Positions 37,098 to 46,011 of a stretch of 64,000 nt of DNA are shown piece by piece. The translations under genes and the position numbers were made by a program. The stretch comes from Alteromonas ponticola. Lineage in GTDB: Bacteria > Pseudomonadota > Gammaproteobacteria > Enterobacterales > Alteromonadaceae. How positions within the stretch are numbered: position 1 is the first letter of the stretch; every line of letters begins with the position of its first letter. The notes under the pieces were generated by a model. The model did no database searches. It was not told the origin of the DNA and saw only the letters and a list, made by a program, of their open reading frames with translations. The DNA is taken from the NCBI RefSeq assembly GCF_012911815.1, contig NZ_JAATNW010000001.1, positions 62,001-126,000 of the forward strand, in the 5' to 3' direction.

Positions 37098-38051
37098 TTA
37101 CTTAATTGCACCGCCGCGAATTTGTTCTGCGATAATCGGCGTTCTCTTACCCAGTGCGGTCAACATGGAACCGGCAATCACCATCGCGCCGCCAGCGTAA
37201 GCCAGCCAGCCTAACTCAGCCTGAATGAACATATCAGGTGCAATTGACTCAGCCACTAACATGCTTAAATATGTAAATAGCGGGGTCAGTGCAAGGATAG
37301 CGCTCACTCGGGACGCGTACCACACTCTCAGAGCCTCAGTGAAAGCGCCGTAAGCCACCACGGTGTTCACGCAACAAAATAACAACGCCCCAGCTTGCAA
37401 TAGATTAAGATTGGTAAGCAGACTCAAGTCACTTAATGGGAAAAGAATGGCGGTACCAATTAAATAGATCAGTAAAGTGAGTTGCATTGCGCTCATGGAG
37501 CGCATCAATTTCTTTTGGCAAAGCGCGTAAATCGCCCAGGTCAGTGCAGCCAACAAGACAATGACAATCCCTATTGCATCTTCAGATTCTGACGTCATTA
37601 TCTGGGGCAGTCGCTGATTAAAGAACAACAAAAGACCGGCAACCAGCAGCACACTGCCGAAGAACTGTATCCGGTTGAACGTCTCTTTATACAGATAGAT
37701 GCCGCCAATCATCAATGCAAACGGCGCGACCTGCATCAACACTTGTACACTTGACGGACTCAGGTACTTAAGTCCGATGACATTGGCGACATAATTGATA
37801 ACCAGCATCACCGTGGCCCCTATTGTAAGCCAGATGACCAGACGACTGTAGCTGCCAATTTTTGGTAATTTATGGCGACGGTAAAGTATTAAACCCACTA
37901 CAATCGCTGCGAATAAAAAGCGATATAAGGTGATTGTTTTACTGTCCATTACCTGTAAACACATTACCAAAAATACAGGCAGCACGCCCCATAATATCGC
38001 AGTTACAAATGCTAACAGCAGCCCTTTTATAGGATGTAAATCGTGGTCCAA
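37098..38051 (-). CDS. EamA-family (DMT superfamily) transporter
   Basis: 317 residues with ten predicted membrane helices in two EamA repeats; the first starts GLLLAFVTAILWGVLPVFL and the second near residue 165 (IGIVIVLLAALTWAIYALCQ). Drug/metabolite transporter superfamily; substrate not predictable. The frame begins at TTG (38051), 7 bp after the stop of the DUF6279 lipoprotein gene, with no good Shine-Dalgarno, so translation may depend on coupling to the upstream gene. Confidence 0.82.
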   Translation of the reverse strand: MDHDLHPIKGLLLAFVTAILWGVLPVFLVMCLQVMDSKTITLYRFLFAAIVVGLILYRRHKLPKIGSYSRLVIWLTIGATVMLVINYVANVIGLKYLSPSSVQVLMQVAPFALMIGGIYLYKETFNRIQFFGSVLLVAGLLLFFNQRLPQIMTSESEDAIGIVIVLLAALTWAIYALCQKKLMRSMSAMQLTLLIYLIGTAILFPLSDLSLLTNLNLLQAGALLFCCVNTVVAYGAFTEALRVWYASRVSAILALTPLFTYLSMLVAESIAPDMFIQAELGWLAYAGGAMVIAGSMLTALGKRTPIIAEQIRGGAIK

Positions 38052-38058
38052 GGTAGGT

Positions 38059-38901
38059 TCAATTCATCAGATCTTCAAGGTCGTCGATAATATCCTGAAT
38101 TTCGTTTAAAAGCTTTTTCTTTTGTCTGGGGCTTAGAGATTGCCCGATTCGCTCAATGAACTGGGCGTAAAGTGCATTGTTTTTTTCCCTGTTCACTTGG
38201 TAACGGTTGCTTCGAAAGTCATCCGGATTGTTCATCAGGCGAATGAGATCCGCTTTAAAGTTCTCGTTCGTGGGGCGGGTTACAAATAGGCGTCGGGAAG
38301 CTTGTTGAATAGCCCGTCGGTAAGCAATCCAGTCGGCATGGGTTGAAGTGAACTGTGGTGCGAATTCTGCCACAATACGTTTCTGTGCTGATGATAAATC
38401 ACCGATACGCTCTTCCAGATCTTCAGTCAGCCCTTCGATTCTTTTTTCCAGCTTTTCCTGTTCAGACTTTTCAAGATACTCTGCTAACTCTTCATCTTCT
38501 TCTTTATTATCCTTTTCCAGCGCAGCGAAAAACTGTATGAGCTGTTCATCGGTGACTTCAGTAGCCAATTCAGCAATTTGTGGCGTGATTTTCTCACGGA
38601 CACTTATCCAATGGCCGCGGGCTTGTTGCAGGTTTGCAGAGACTACTTGCTGAGTCAGATTATCGTTCTGCACATCTGCTTTGAGCGCCTTCAATTGCTT
38701 TATGTAGCTTGCCAGCTCTTCCTCACGATGCCACTTGATCCATGAAGCTAAATAACCATCGAACTGCGCTTCCTGAGCATCATTTAATTCGATGTAGTCA
38801 TCCAGATACCAGTAAATCAACCAATCTATGTTGTTATATGCCAACTTCGATGAACACGCTGAAAGCAAACATATCAAAAGCACACACGCAATTTTTTTCA
38901 T
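38059..38901 (-). CDS. DUF6279-family lipoprotein
   Basis: 280 residues; lipobox LLSAC (Cys near 15) after a short signal, then an acidic, highly helical domain with NNIDWLIYWYLDDYIELNDA at its start, the mark of the DUF6279 family, and LSPRQKKKLLNEIQDIIDDL at the end. The ATG at 38901 is chosen because it gives a normal lipoprotein leader with AAGGA upstream; a longer frame from 38946 adds 15 residues ahead of the signal. Function unknown. First gene of a likely two-gene unit with the EamA transporter. Confidence 0.75.
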   Translation of the reverse strand: MKKIACVLLICLLSACSSKLAYNNIDWLIYWYLDDYIELNDAQEAQFDGYLASWIKWHREEELASYIKQLKALKADVQNDNLTQQVVSANLQQARGHWISVREKITPQIAELATEVTDEQLIQFFAALEKDNKEEDEELAEYLEKSEQEKLEKRIEGLTEDLEERIGDLSSAQKRIVAEFAPQFTSTHADWIAYRRAIQQASRRLFVTRPTNENFKADLIRLMNNPDDFRSNRYQVNREKNNALYAQFIERIGQSLSPRQKKKLLNEIQDIIDDLEDLMN

Positions 38902-39040
38902 ACCTATCCTTAACTTCACTCCGTAAAGCAACTTCATACGTATCAACTTGGCAGATGGTTAGGCTTCTGCCATGCTGTAGGGGAAAAAAAGAGTTTACCT
39001 TTTCTGTTCGTTCAATAACATTTTCAAAAGGTTACTATTT

Positions 39041-40039
39041 GTGACAAAAAAAGTAGCAGTGCTTACATCAGGTGGAGATGCACCCGGTATGAATGCTTGT
39101 ATACGGGCAATTGTATTGGCGTGCGAGCGCGCGGATTACGCCATTATCGGCTATCAGCATGGATATAATGGTTTACTTAATCAAGAATACTGTCTGCTGA
39201 ATAACAATCAGGTTCATAATCTTATTCAACGTGGCGGTACCGTACTCCATAGTGCTCGCTGTCACGAATTTAAAACTGACGAAGGGGCAAAAAAAGCGGC
39301 TGAGAACCTGGATGAACTGGACATTGATACATTAATTGTGATTGGTGGCGATGGTTCTTTCAAAGGGGCAGATCATCTCAGTGCATTTTGGTCAGGACAG
39401 GTACTGGGGTTACCCGGCACGATTGACAATGATATTGGTGGTACTGACGCTACCATCGGTTTTTATACTGCTATCGAAACCGCTGTCACATCAATCGATA
39501 AAGTCAGGGACACCGCCGATGCCTTTGAGCGCATATTTTTAGTTGAAGTAATGGGCAGACATGCAGGCTTTCTGGCGCTGCACGCGGCTCTGGCCTCATC
39601 AGCTGACTACGTCATCTTACCCGAGCTATTTGAAAAACCTGACGTCACCCTTGAATGCATCACTGAACAGTTGAACGAGCGCAGAAAACAAAGTGATCAT
39701 ATCAGCTATATTATTGTGCTGGCAGAAAAACTCTGGCCAGGCGGAATAGATAATCTGGCTAAAGCGTTGACCGAAAAGACCCAATCTGAGGTTAGACCGG
39801 TAATTTTGGGACATGTACAGCGGGGAGGCTCACCCGTAAGTGAAGACCGAATTCTTGCCACAAAGCTAGGCGCTTATGCCGTCAGCCTGGTTACTAAAAA
39901 CGTTTCAGGAGTGATGATTGGCGAGCGCGCAGGTCAAATTGTCGAAGTACCGTTAAAGTTGACTTGGGAAGAATCAAAACCACTTGATAAACAGATGGTT
40001 ACTACAATGAAAACGCTAATGAATGAGCGTTACGCGTAA
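39041..40039 (+). CDS. pfkA: 6-phosphofructokinase (ATP type)
   Basis: Phosphorylates fructose 6-phosphate in glycolysis. 332 residues with LTSGGDAPGMNA (ATP loop), IGGDGSFKGA, catalytic PGTIDNDI and substrate-binding MGRHAGF. Gly in GGDGS, where PPi-dependent enzymes have Asp, points to ATP as donor. The start is GTG at 39041 with AAAAGG upstream. Single gene. A 16-bp palindrome overlaps the stop codon. Confidence 0.93.
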   Translation: MTKKVAVLTSGGDAPGMNACIRAIVLACERADYAIIGYQHGYNGLLNQEYCLLNNNQVHNLIQRGGTVLHSARCHEFKTDEGAKKAAENLDELDIDTLIVIGGDGSFKGADHLSAFWSGQVLGLPGTIDNDIGGTDATIGFYTAIETAVTSIDKVRDTADAFERIFLVEVMGRHAGFLALHAALASSADYVILPELFEKPDVTLECITEQLNERRKQSDHISYIIVLAEKLWPGGIDNLAKALTEKTQSEVRPVILGHVQRGGSPVSEDRILATKLGAYAVSLVTKNVSGVMIGERAGQIVEVPLKLTWEESKPLDKQMVTTMKTLMNERYA

Positions 40040-40042
40040 CGC
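40027..40042. repeat. 16-bp palindrome over the pfkA stop codon
   Basis: GCGTTACGCGTAACGC is perfectly self-complementary and includes the pfkA TAA (40037-40039). As RNA it can fold as a 6-bp stem with loop CGCG followed by CTTTC, so it may be a weak terminator in the 13-bp convergent gap. A protein site is also possible. Confidence 0.45.
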
Positions 40043-40052
40043 CTTTCAAGCG

Positions 40053-40886
40053 CTACGTCTTCATTGCCGCTTTCACTTTGTCTCTGTGCGAGCGACTCAC
40101 CTTTAATTCTGTATCATTTTGCAAAATGAGATGGTATTCGCCGCTAATATGACTGACCAGTTTTTTAACGTACCTTATATTTGCTATTGCGGAGCGGTGA
40201 ACACGCACAAATATTCTCGGATTAAGTTCCTGCTCCAGTTCTTTCATTGTCTTACGCATGATATGCATGCCATCTAACGCATGAACACACATATAGTCGC
40301 CTGCAGCGTCAATCCACTGAATGTCGTTCACCGCGACGCGGGTCACTTCAGAACCATCTTTTATTGCCAGAATATCAGGATAAGGATCGGTTTCAATGGG
40401 TTCACCTTTGGCAAGTTTACGCAGAATCTCTTCGCAATCATCGCCGGTCAGCTCAGCCACCAGATTGACCAGCTTTTGTGACTGCGTATCTTGATATTGA
40501 TTTTCGAAATACTCACGAACCTTACCCAGTGCCGATGACAGGCGCTCATTGTCGGCGGGTTTAAGCAGATAATCCAACGCATGCACATCAAACGCTTTTA
40601 TCGCATAACTGTCGTACGCCGTAACAAAAACAATTACGGGAATGGGCTGTTTCAATTCCTTGAGTTTTTGAATTACCTGAAAGCCATTTAAGCCAGGCAT
40701 CTGAATATCCAAAAACACCAAATCGGGACGTAGCTGACTGATTTTACTAACCGCATCAACGCCGTTCTGACATTCAGCCACGACCTCAATATCACTGTGG
40801 CTATCTAAACGCGTACGTAAACCTCGACGCGCCAACGGCTCATCATCAACCACAATTGTTTTTATAATTTTAGTTTGTGTGTTCAT
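40053..40886 (-). CDS. LytTR-family response regulator
   Basis: 277 residues: receiver domain (VVDDEPLARRG; phosphoacceptor Asp60 in VFLDIQMPG; Lys in YLLKPAD) and a C-terminal LytTR DNA-binding domain (about 170-275; RVAVNDIQWIDAAGDYMCVH, FVRVHRSAIANIRYV). It overlaps the upstream kinase gene by 4 bp (ATGA), a firm pairing. AlgR/LytR-like; targets unknown. Confidence 0.92.
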   Translation of the reverse strand: MNTQTKIIKTIVVDDEPLARRGLRTRLDSHSDIEVVAECQNGVDAVSKISQLRPDLVFLDIQMPGLNGFQVIQKLKELKQPIPVIVFVTAYDSYAIKAFDVHALDYLLKPADNERLSSALGKVREYFENQYQDTQSQKLVNLVAELTGDDCEEILRKLAKGEPIETDPYPDILAIKDGSEVTRVAVNDIQWIDAAGDYMCVHALDGMHIMRKTMKELEQELNPRIFVRVHRSAIANIRYVKKLVSHISGEYHLILQNDTELKVSRSHRDKVKAAMKT

Positions 40887-41956
40887 ACATCGTTAACCTC
40901 GTAAGGAATGCGAATTCGCACGCGTACGCCTTTAGGCTTATTATGCTCAATCGAAAAAGCAAAGTTTCTATGATAAAGTGACTGCAACCTGTCGCGAATA
41001 TTTGCCAGCCCTACGCCATTCTCTCGGGTTAACTGGCCGTTCTGAATATCTGCACCTGGTCCGTTATCTGCAACATCCATTAACAAGTCATTGCCAAAGC
41101 TTCGCGCCGTAATGTCAATTCGGCCGCCCTCTTCCATTCGCGAAATGGCATGCTTTATGGCATTTTCAATTATAGGTTGTAAAATCATGCTGGGAACTAA
41201 CGCTGCCTCACAATTCTGTTCAATATCCCATCCCACATCAAGACGATCATCGAAACGCACCTTTTCAATCTCCAGATATAGACGCAGCGCCTTTATCTCC
41301 TGCCCCAGGGGAACGCGCTTGATGGGATCATTATCTAAAGAATAGCGTAAAAAGTCGCTAAGCCGTGAAACCATTGTTTCTGCCGAATCATTTTCTTTTA
41401 ACAGGATCAGCGTTGATATGGCGTTTAACGTATTAAACAAAAAATGCGGGTTGAGCTGATAGCGCAACATTTTGATATGCGCCTGATGCGCCATGGTGGT
41501 CGCTTTAAGGGCGTTCTGTTTTTCCTTTTGCAGCATCTGGAAGTTTTTGATGCCAAAATAAACACCACTCCAGCATCCAATCATAATCAGAGAGTTGATG
41601 GTGTTAGTAAAATACATATACCACTCTTCCGGCCGGTATCCGTGCTTGTAAATCTCCCAGTAATTGACGTTTTTTACCACCGCCCATATCAGAGCAACAA
41701 CATAGCAGGCAACGATTACTATCAGGATCATCTTGAGCGGCGATTGTCTTCGCGCCCACCTGAAGATGTAACGCAGCGGGATGGTCAGCAGCCAGCCGGC
41801 GTAAGCATTTAAAAGAATGACAAACATCCAGATGGATCTGACATCATGTAAAAACGAACCGATATAATAGACGATGGCAAAGCCAGTCCATCCGGCACAA
41901 TGAAGTACCCAGAATAAGCGTTCGTTACTGTCGAAAAGGCGGTGCCAACGGCTCAC
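40883..41956 (-). CDS. LytS-type membrane sensor histidine kinase
   Basis: 357 residues. About four membrane helices in the first 140 residues, then a His_kinase (LytS) domain with the phosphoacceptor in YQLNPHFLFNTLNAIS (His171) and an HATPase domain (QPIIENAIKHAI; DNGPGADI; GVGLANIRDRL). No large extracellular domain, so it may sense membrane state or small ligands. The start is GTG at 41956. Cognate kinase of the LytTR regulator with a 4-bp overlap. Confidence 0.9.
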   Translation of the reverse strand: MSRWHRLFDSNERLFWVLHCAGWTGFAIVYYIGSFLHDVRSIWMFVILLNAYAGWLLTIPLRYIFRWARRQSPLKMILIVIVACYVVALIWAVVKNVNYWEIYKHGYRPEEWYMYFTNTINSLIMIGCWSGVYFGIKNFQMLQKEKQNALKATTMAHQAHIKMLRYQLNPHFLFNTLNAISTLILLKENDSAETMVSRLSDFLRYSLDNDPIKRVPLGQEIKALRLYLEIEKVRFDDRLDVGWDIEQNCEAALVPSMILQPIIENAIKHAISRMEEGGRIDITARSFGNDLLMDVADNGPGADIQNGQLTRENGVGLANIRDRLQSLYHRNFAFSIEHNKPKGVRVRIRIPYEVNDV

Positions 41957-42072
41957 AAAACTACCGAAATATATAAACTTATAAAAATATTATAATGAAT
42001 TTAAACGTGAAATTCGCGAGCTTGGTCGTAGCCCTAGGGCGTCTGGTCGCACTTTTAGTTTCAATTGCAACA

Positions 42073-42534
42073 CTAGTAACCAATGTGCATTCGTTTCAGC
42101 CAATGCGTCCACCACCATGCTGGCCCGATTAAAAGAAAACGTAAATCTTCTAAAAAAGAAGGCTTTTTACCCTCAATTTTGTGACCCACGAATTGCAGAA
42201 TCCACATAACAACAAATAGCGCTAAACAAAACTGCCATACAGAAATCTGGTAATACTCAAGTAATTTTATACCACCAAAGGATGCCAGCGTTAATAAGGT
42301 CATTGCGGCACCAATGGGTCCAGACAATTTAAAATAATAATACAGTACAGGAATAATGATGAGGTGCGCCCAGTTAATTGCAAATTGTGCCAACCAGTCC
42401 GGTCTGGGAATTGACCAAATCAACCCGATAGTCACAAAAAATATGCTGGGTACAGCAATAGCGTGAATCGCCACGTTAGTTTTATTTTGATGGCTTTCAT
42501 TGTAACGGCTCAACAACCTTTCAATCTGCCGCAT
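42073..42534 (-). CDS. Mpo1-like (DUF962) membrane protein
   Basis: 153 residues with about four membrane helices. The motifs RYNESHQNKTN, HAIAVPSIFF and HKIEGKKPSFLEDLRFLLIGP are those of the Mpo1/DUF962 family, whose yeast member is an Fe-dependent dioxygenase for 2-hydroxy fatty acids; conserved His residues are present. Bacterial function is unproven. Same strand as the PilZ gene, 60 bp downstream of it. Confidence 0.82.
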   Translation of the reverse strand: MRQIERLLSRYNESHQNKTNVAIHAIAVPSIFFVTIGLIWSIPRPDWLAQFAINWAHLIIIPVLYYYFKLSGPIGAAMTLLTLASFGGIKLLEYYQISVWQFCLALFVVMWILQFVGHKIEGKKPSFLEDLRFLLIGPAWWWTHWLKRMHIGY

Positions 42535-42594
42535 CGTATTCTCCTTGCAAACACCTGATGTTAAAATACTGTTAACAAGTAGAGAGTTTACTTA

Positions 42595-43281
42595 TTACTG
42601 CTCGATGAGTATATGTTTTTCTAGCAATTTATGGACGGTAGCCTGGTTCTCAGCGAACCTGATGCCGTAATAGTGATGCTCCCGGTCTGAGTTTTTATTC
42701 TTCACTTTGCCTACAATCGAGACAGGTTTGCCGGCAGCTTCGTATTGCAAGGTGATACCTTCTTCTTGATCAAACACCGGATAATCAGGATGGATCGCTA
42801 GCGCCACGCGGCAACCTTTACTTGATACATCAACGATTATGCCGTGAATTTTGGTGTCAGCGGACTGTTCTGAGGTTTCCACGCTTACGGCAATACCTGG
42901 CTGAGCACGCTTTTCTTCTCTTAAACCGAATGTTTGCAATGATTTTGGAAACGTAGTGATCAGGATGCCAAATGGTTTTGTTATTAACTTTATCACTTTG
43001 ACCCTAAAAGCAATAACATGCCCTACTCCGCCTTCTAGAACGTAACGTACGACTATGCTATTGCCGGGCGTAAGTAAATCGCGGGTGAATTTCCAGTTCG
43101 GTGAATTCGGCACCTGAAAAAGAATACCGTGAGGCGCATCCATACCTATATATTGTGTTTTCACCCGTTTGGGAGAAGTGGGTGTCGCTATTTGTAAATC
43201 CACCAGTGTGCTTGGCTTTAATGCATGCAGCCATTCAATATCATCACTTGATAAAGCATCGTAATTACGCTTCAAACCCAT
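42595..43281 (-). CDS. PilZ-domain c-di-GMP receptor (YcgR-like)
   Basis: 228 residues: an N-terminal PilZN/YcgR-like beta domain (about 25-110) and a C-terminal PilZ domain with the c-di-GMP motifs RxxxR in LREEKRAQPG and DVSSKG (D/NxSxxG). Both binding motifs are intact, so it should bind c-di-GMP. No flagellar genes are nearby, so it may affect motility or adhesion elsewhere. Contrast the degenerate GGDEF protein at 17.6 kb. Confidence 0.88.
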   Translation of the reverse strand: MGLKRNYDALSSDDIEWLHALKPSTLVDLQIATPTSPKRVKTQYIGMDAPHGILFQVPNSPNWKFTRDLLTPGNSIVVRYVLEGGVGHVIAFRVKVIKLITKPFGILITTFPKSLQTFGLREEKRAQPGIAVSVETSEQSADTKIHGIIVDVSSKGCRVALAIHPDYPVFDQEEGITLQYEAAGKPVSIVGKVKNKNSDREHHYYGIRFAENQATVHKLLEKHILIEQ

Positions 43282-43363
43282 GAGTAATCGTAATAGTTTT
43301 TAAGATGTCTTTATCTAAGCACAAATTCCTGCGGCTGACAAAGTCAACTGAGTGTAGCATCAT

Positions 43364-45187
43364 ATGGCAATTCTAAGTATTGAGCGTTTTCTTATGACAT
43401 CAGCCATTCCCGCAATTCAGTTTACATTGAAAGTTGCATCAATCAGCCAGCACCTTTTTCATATTCACATGCGCATTCCAGCATTGGATCAGGCTTCGGT
43501 GGTTGTCTCCCTGCCCGCCTGGATTCCCGGCAGTTATATGATTCGGGATTTTGCCCGTCACATTGTTGAAATAACCGCATGGGATGAACACAACGGCCAG
43601 CTGAGCCTTTCAAAAACAGATAAACAAACCTGGAGCATTGATAATCCTGACCGGGGAGTGGTCTACGTACAATATCAAGTATTTGCATTTGACCTATCGG
43701 TGCGTTCTGCTTTTATCAACGATGAATATGCGTTTTGCAATGGTACCAGCGTCTTTTTGCAGGTTGAGCAAGCGCAATCATGTGAGTATCAACTTAACGT
43801 TGATATGGAAGGTCTGCCTGAAAATTGGCGCTTACACACGTCTATGCCACCATTGCATGAAAGTCAGAAGAATCATTTTGCATGTGAAAGTTATCTGGAC
43901 TTCATAGACCATCCCATCTTTATTGGGCGCTGTCAGACGCAAACCTTCTCGGTAGGCAAGGTAGACTTTACCCTGTTACTCAGTGGCGATTATTTAATTG
44001 ATATAAAACGCATTTGTGATGACTTAACGCCTATCTGCTTACATCATCTGAATCTTTTCGATGATGAACCGCCTGTTTCCAGTTATCTGTTTATCACCTT
44101 GCTCAGCGACAAAGGCTATGGAGGTCTCGAGCACCTCAATTCAACCGCGTTGCTTTTCCCACGTTTCGATCTCCCGCTGATGGGTGAAGCGAAACAAAGG
44201 ACGGATAGCTATATCAATTTTTTAAGTCTATGCAGTCACGAGTTCTTCCACACTTGGAATGTGAAACGAATTAAGCCTGAAGTGTTGGTAAAGCCCAATC
44301 TTTACTGTGAAGTTTATACCAATCAACTTTGGATGTATGAGGGCTTTACCAGCTATTACGACGAGTTGGCTGTTGCGCGAGCAGGTATTATTACTCCGCA
44401 AAAATATTTGGAGATGCTGGGTGAAAACCTGACACGGGTAATGCAGGGTAACGGACGAACCCGACAAAGCGTCGCTGAATCAAGCTTTGATGCGTGGACA
44501 CGATTTTATAAACAAGATGCCAGCTCGGTAAATCATATCGTTTCTTATTATGTAAAGGGGGGCTTAATCGCTTTGGCTCTGGATTTACTTATCAGAGAAC
44601 AATCTGATCACCAGCACAGTTTAGATAGCCTGATGCGGATATTGTGGCAGCAGTTCGGTAAACGAAATTTGGGCACCCTGGATAATTCGGTAGTACAGTT
44701 ATGCAAAGAGCATTTCCAGGTCGATGTCAGCGACTTTGTAGAACAAGTTGTCCATGGCACACAGGATGTTCCGTTTGACCAGCTACTGCACGTAGCTGGC
44801 TTATCGCTTCATCAGCGTACGAGAACACATAAAGATGACAAAGGTGGTAGCCCTACTGAAAAGCCAACTCACACCAGAGAGTTGGGGATGATCGTTAAAA
44901 ATACTGAGGTTGGGGTCATCATCCAGCAGGTCAAAGACAACCTGGCCGCCGACCAGGCGGGTCTGCAAATAAACGATCGTATCATTGCCCTGGATGGCTA
45001 TGAGGTGAACGAAAATTTACTGCAGCGACTGGTAGAGGTAAGTCAGGAAGATTCACTGCCAATAACCATCATAAGGGACGGTCGACTGCTCACTCGTTCG
45101 TTCCCAGTTGTCAGTGCAGAGAAAAACCTCTTTTATCTAAAAATTGAAAACGAGTCGCAGTTTGCAGCCTGGCTAGGTGATATTTAA
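43364..45187 (+). CDS. M61-family metallopeptidase with PDZ domain
   Basis: 607 residues: N-terminal beta domain (LPAWIPGSYMIRDFARHI), catalytic domain with zinc motif HEFFH (His292, His296) followed by TWNVKRIKP and the third ligand in MYEGFTSYYDEL, and a C-terminal PDZ domain (VIIQQVKDNLAADQAGLQIN). This is the glycyl-aminopeptidase (M61) family. No clear signal peptide. ATG at 43394 (MTSAIPAIQF) would match related proteins as well as the first ATG; neither has a strong ribosome site. Confidence 0.9.
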   Translation: MAILSIERFLMTSAIPAIQFTLKVASISQHLFHIHMRIPALDQASVVVSLPAWIPGSYMIRDFARHIVEITAWDEHNGQLSLSKTDKQTWSIDNPDRGVVYVQYQVFAFDLSVRSAFINDEYAFCNGTSVFLQVEQAQSCEYQLNVDMEGLPENWRLHTSMPPLHESQKNHFACESYLDFIDHPIFIGRCQTQTFSVGKVDFTLLLSGDYLIDIKRICDDLTPICLHHLNLFDDEPPVSSYLFITLLSDKGYGGLEHLNSTALLFPRFDLPLMGEAKQRTDSYINFLSLCSHEFFHTWNVKRIKPEVLVKPNLYCEVYTNQLWMYEGFTSYYDELAVARAGIITPQKYLEMLGENLTRVMQGNGRTRQSVAESSFDAWTRFYKQDASSVNHIVSYYVKGGLIALALDLLIREQSDHQHSLDSLMRILWQQFGKRNLGTLDNSVVQLCKEHFQVDVSDFVEQVVHGTQDVPFDQLLHVAGLSLHQRTRTHKDDKGGSPTEKPTHTRELGMIVKNTEVGVIIQQVKDNLAADQAGLQINDRIIALDGYEVNENLLQRLVEVSQEDSLPITIIRDGRLLTRSFPVVSAEKNLFYLKIENESQFAAWLGDI

Positions 45188-46011
45188 TTTCTGCGCGGCA
45201 CCAATAAGGCCGGATCAAGGCGCATTTTACCTAAATTGATGCGCCAATCCAGATGAGGCCCGGTTGAACGACCGGTTGAGCCGATGGTGCCGATTTGACG
45301 CCCCTGCTCGATCAACTCGCCTACTTTGACCTGCATCTCATTCAGATGCAAAAAAGTAGAAAAAACGCCCATGCCGTGGTCCAGAATGATGGTGTTGCCT
45401 GAATAATAGAGATCGTCCGCCAGCGTGACGTACCCCTGAGCAGGTGCAACCACTGGTGTCCCCTTAGGACTCCCTACATCGACACCATAATGTGGCCAGC
45501 GTGGCTCGCCGTTTAATATTCGCTGGCTTCCATAAACCCCGGTGATCGGGCCCTCGGCAGGCCAGATAAAGCGAGTAAACACGGCGTCGTAATCACGCAC
45601 CTTGGCGCGGGCTTGGGACACTTTAGCGCTATCATTTTGAATACGTTCGGTAACTTCTGGCGGCGGCGTGACCATTTTAGGTTCGATCCCGTCGATACGC
45701 TGTATATCGTATTCTCTGCTGGTGACGGAAAGGCGTTTTTCAAACCGCTGCCCTTGCTCATCTGTCCAGGTTAGCACGTGGGCCGGCTCTGCTTCTCTGG
45801 CAAATCCAATCACAAACTTTCCTTGGGGATTAACCTTAACCGGCTTTCCGTTCAATGTCACTGTGGAACCCGGCGCAACCTGTCCTCTTATCAGGCTTCC
45901 CTGGGTCAATTCACCGTTAAGCATCAGGCCTTCGTCATCCTCACTCGCCTGAGCTTTACCCATACTTAATATTAATATGAAAAAAAGGAATTTAATCTGC
46001 AACCATCGCAC
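45184..46011 (-). CDS. M23-family (LytM/peptidoglycan endopeptidase-type) protein
   Basis: 275 residues. The start is set at GTG 46011 because AAGGAG lies 9 bp upstream; this gives a clean signal peptide (hydrophobic run FLFFILILS, cleavage after GKAQA). An upstream ATG frame from 46080 would put 23 odd residues ahead of it. An N-terminal beta domain (about 30-100) is followed by an M23 domain with HYGVDVGSPKGTPVVAPAQG, ILDHGMGVFSTFLHL and GRSTGPHLDWRI; the zinc ligands H, D and H are present, so it may be active. The start lies 20 bp inside the PTPS gene, so the two are translationally coupled. Confidence 0.87.
   Translation of the reverse strand: MRWLQIKFLFFILILSMGKAQASEDDEGLMLNGELTQGSLIRGQVAPGSTVTLNGKPVKVNPQGKFVIGFAREAEPAHVLTWTDEQGQRFEKRLSVTSREYDIQRIDGIEPKMVTPPPEVTERIQNDSAKVSQARAKVRDYDAVFTRFIWPAEGPITGVYGSQRILNGEPRWPHYGVDVGSPKGTPVVAPAQGYVTLADDLYYSGNTIILDHGMGVFSTFLHLNEMQVKVGELIEQGRQIGTIGSTGRSTGPHLDWRINLGKMRLDPALLVPRRN

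Noticed and set aside
38742..39044. Plus-strand 100-codon open frame before pfkA
   Set aside because: It lies mostly antisense to the DUF6279 gene, has no ribosome site and no recognisable product.
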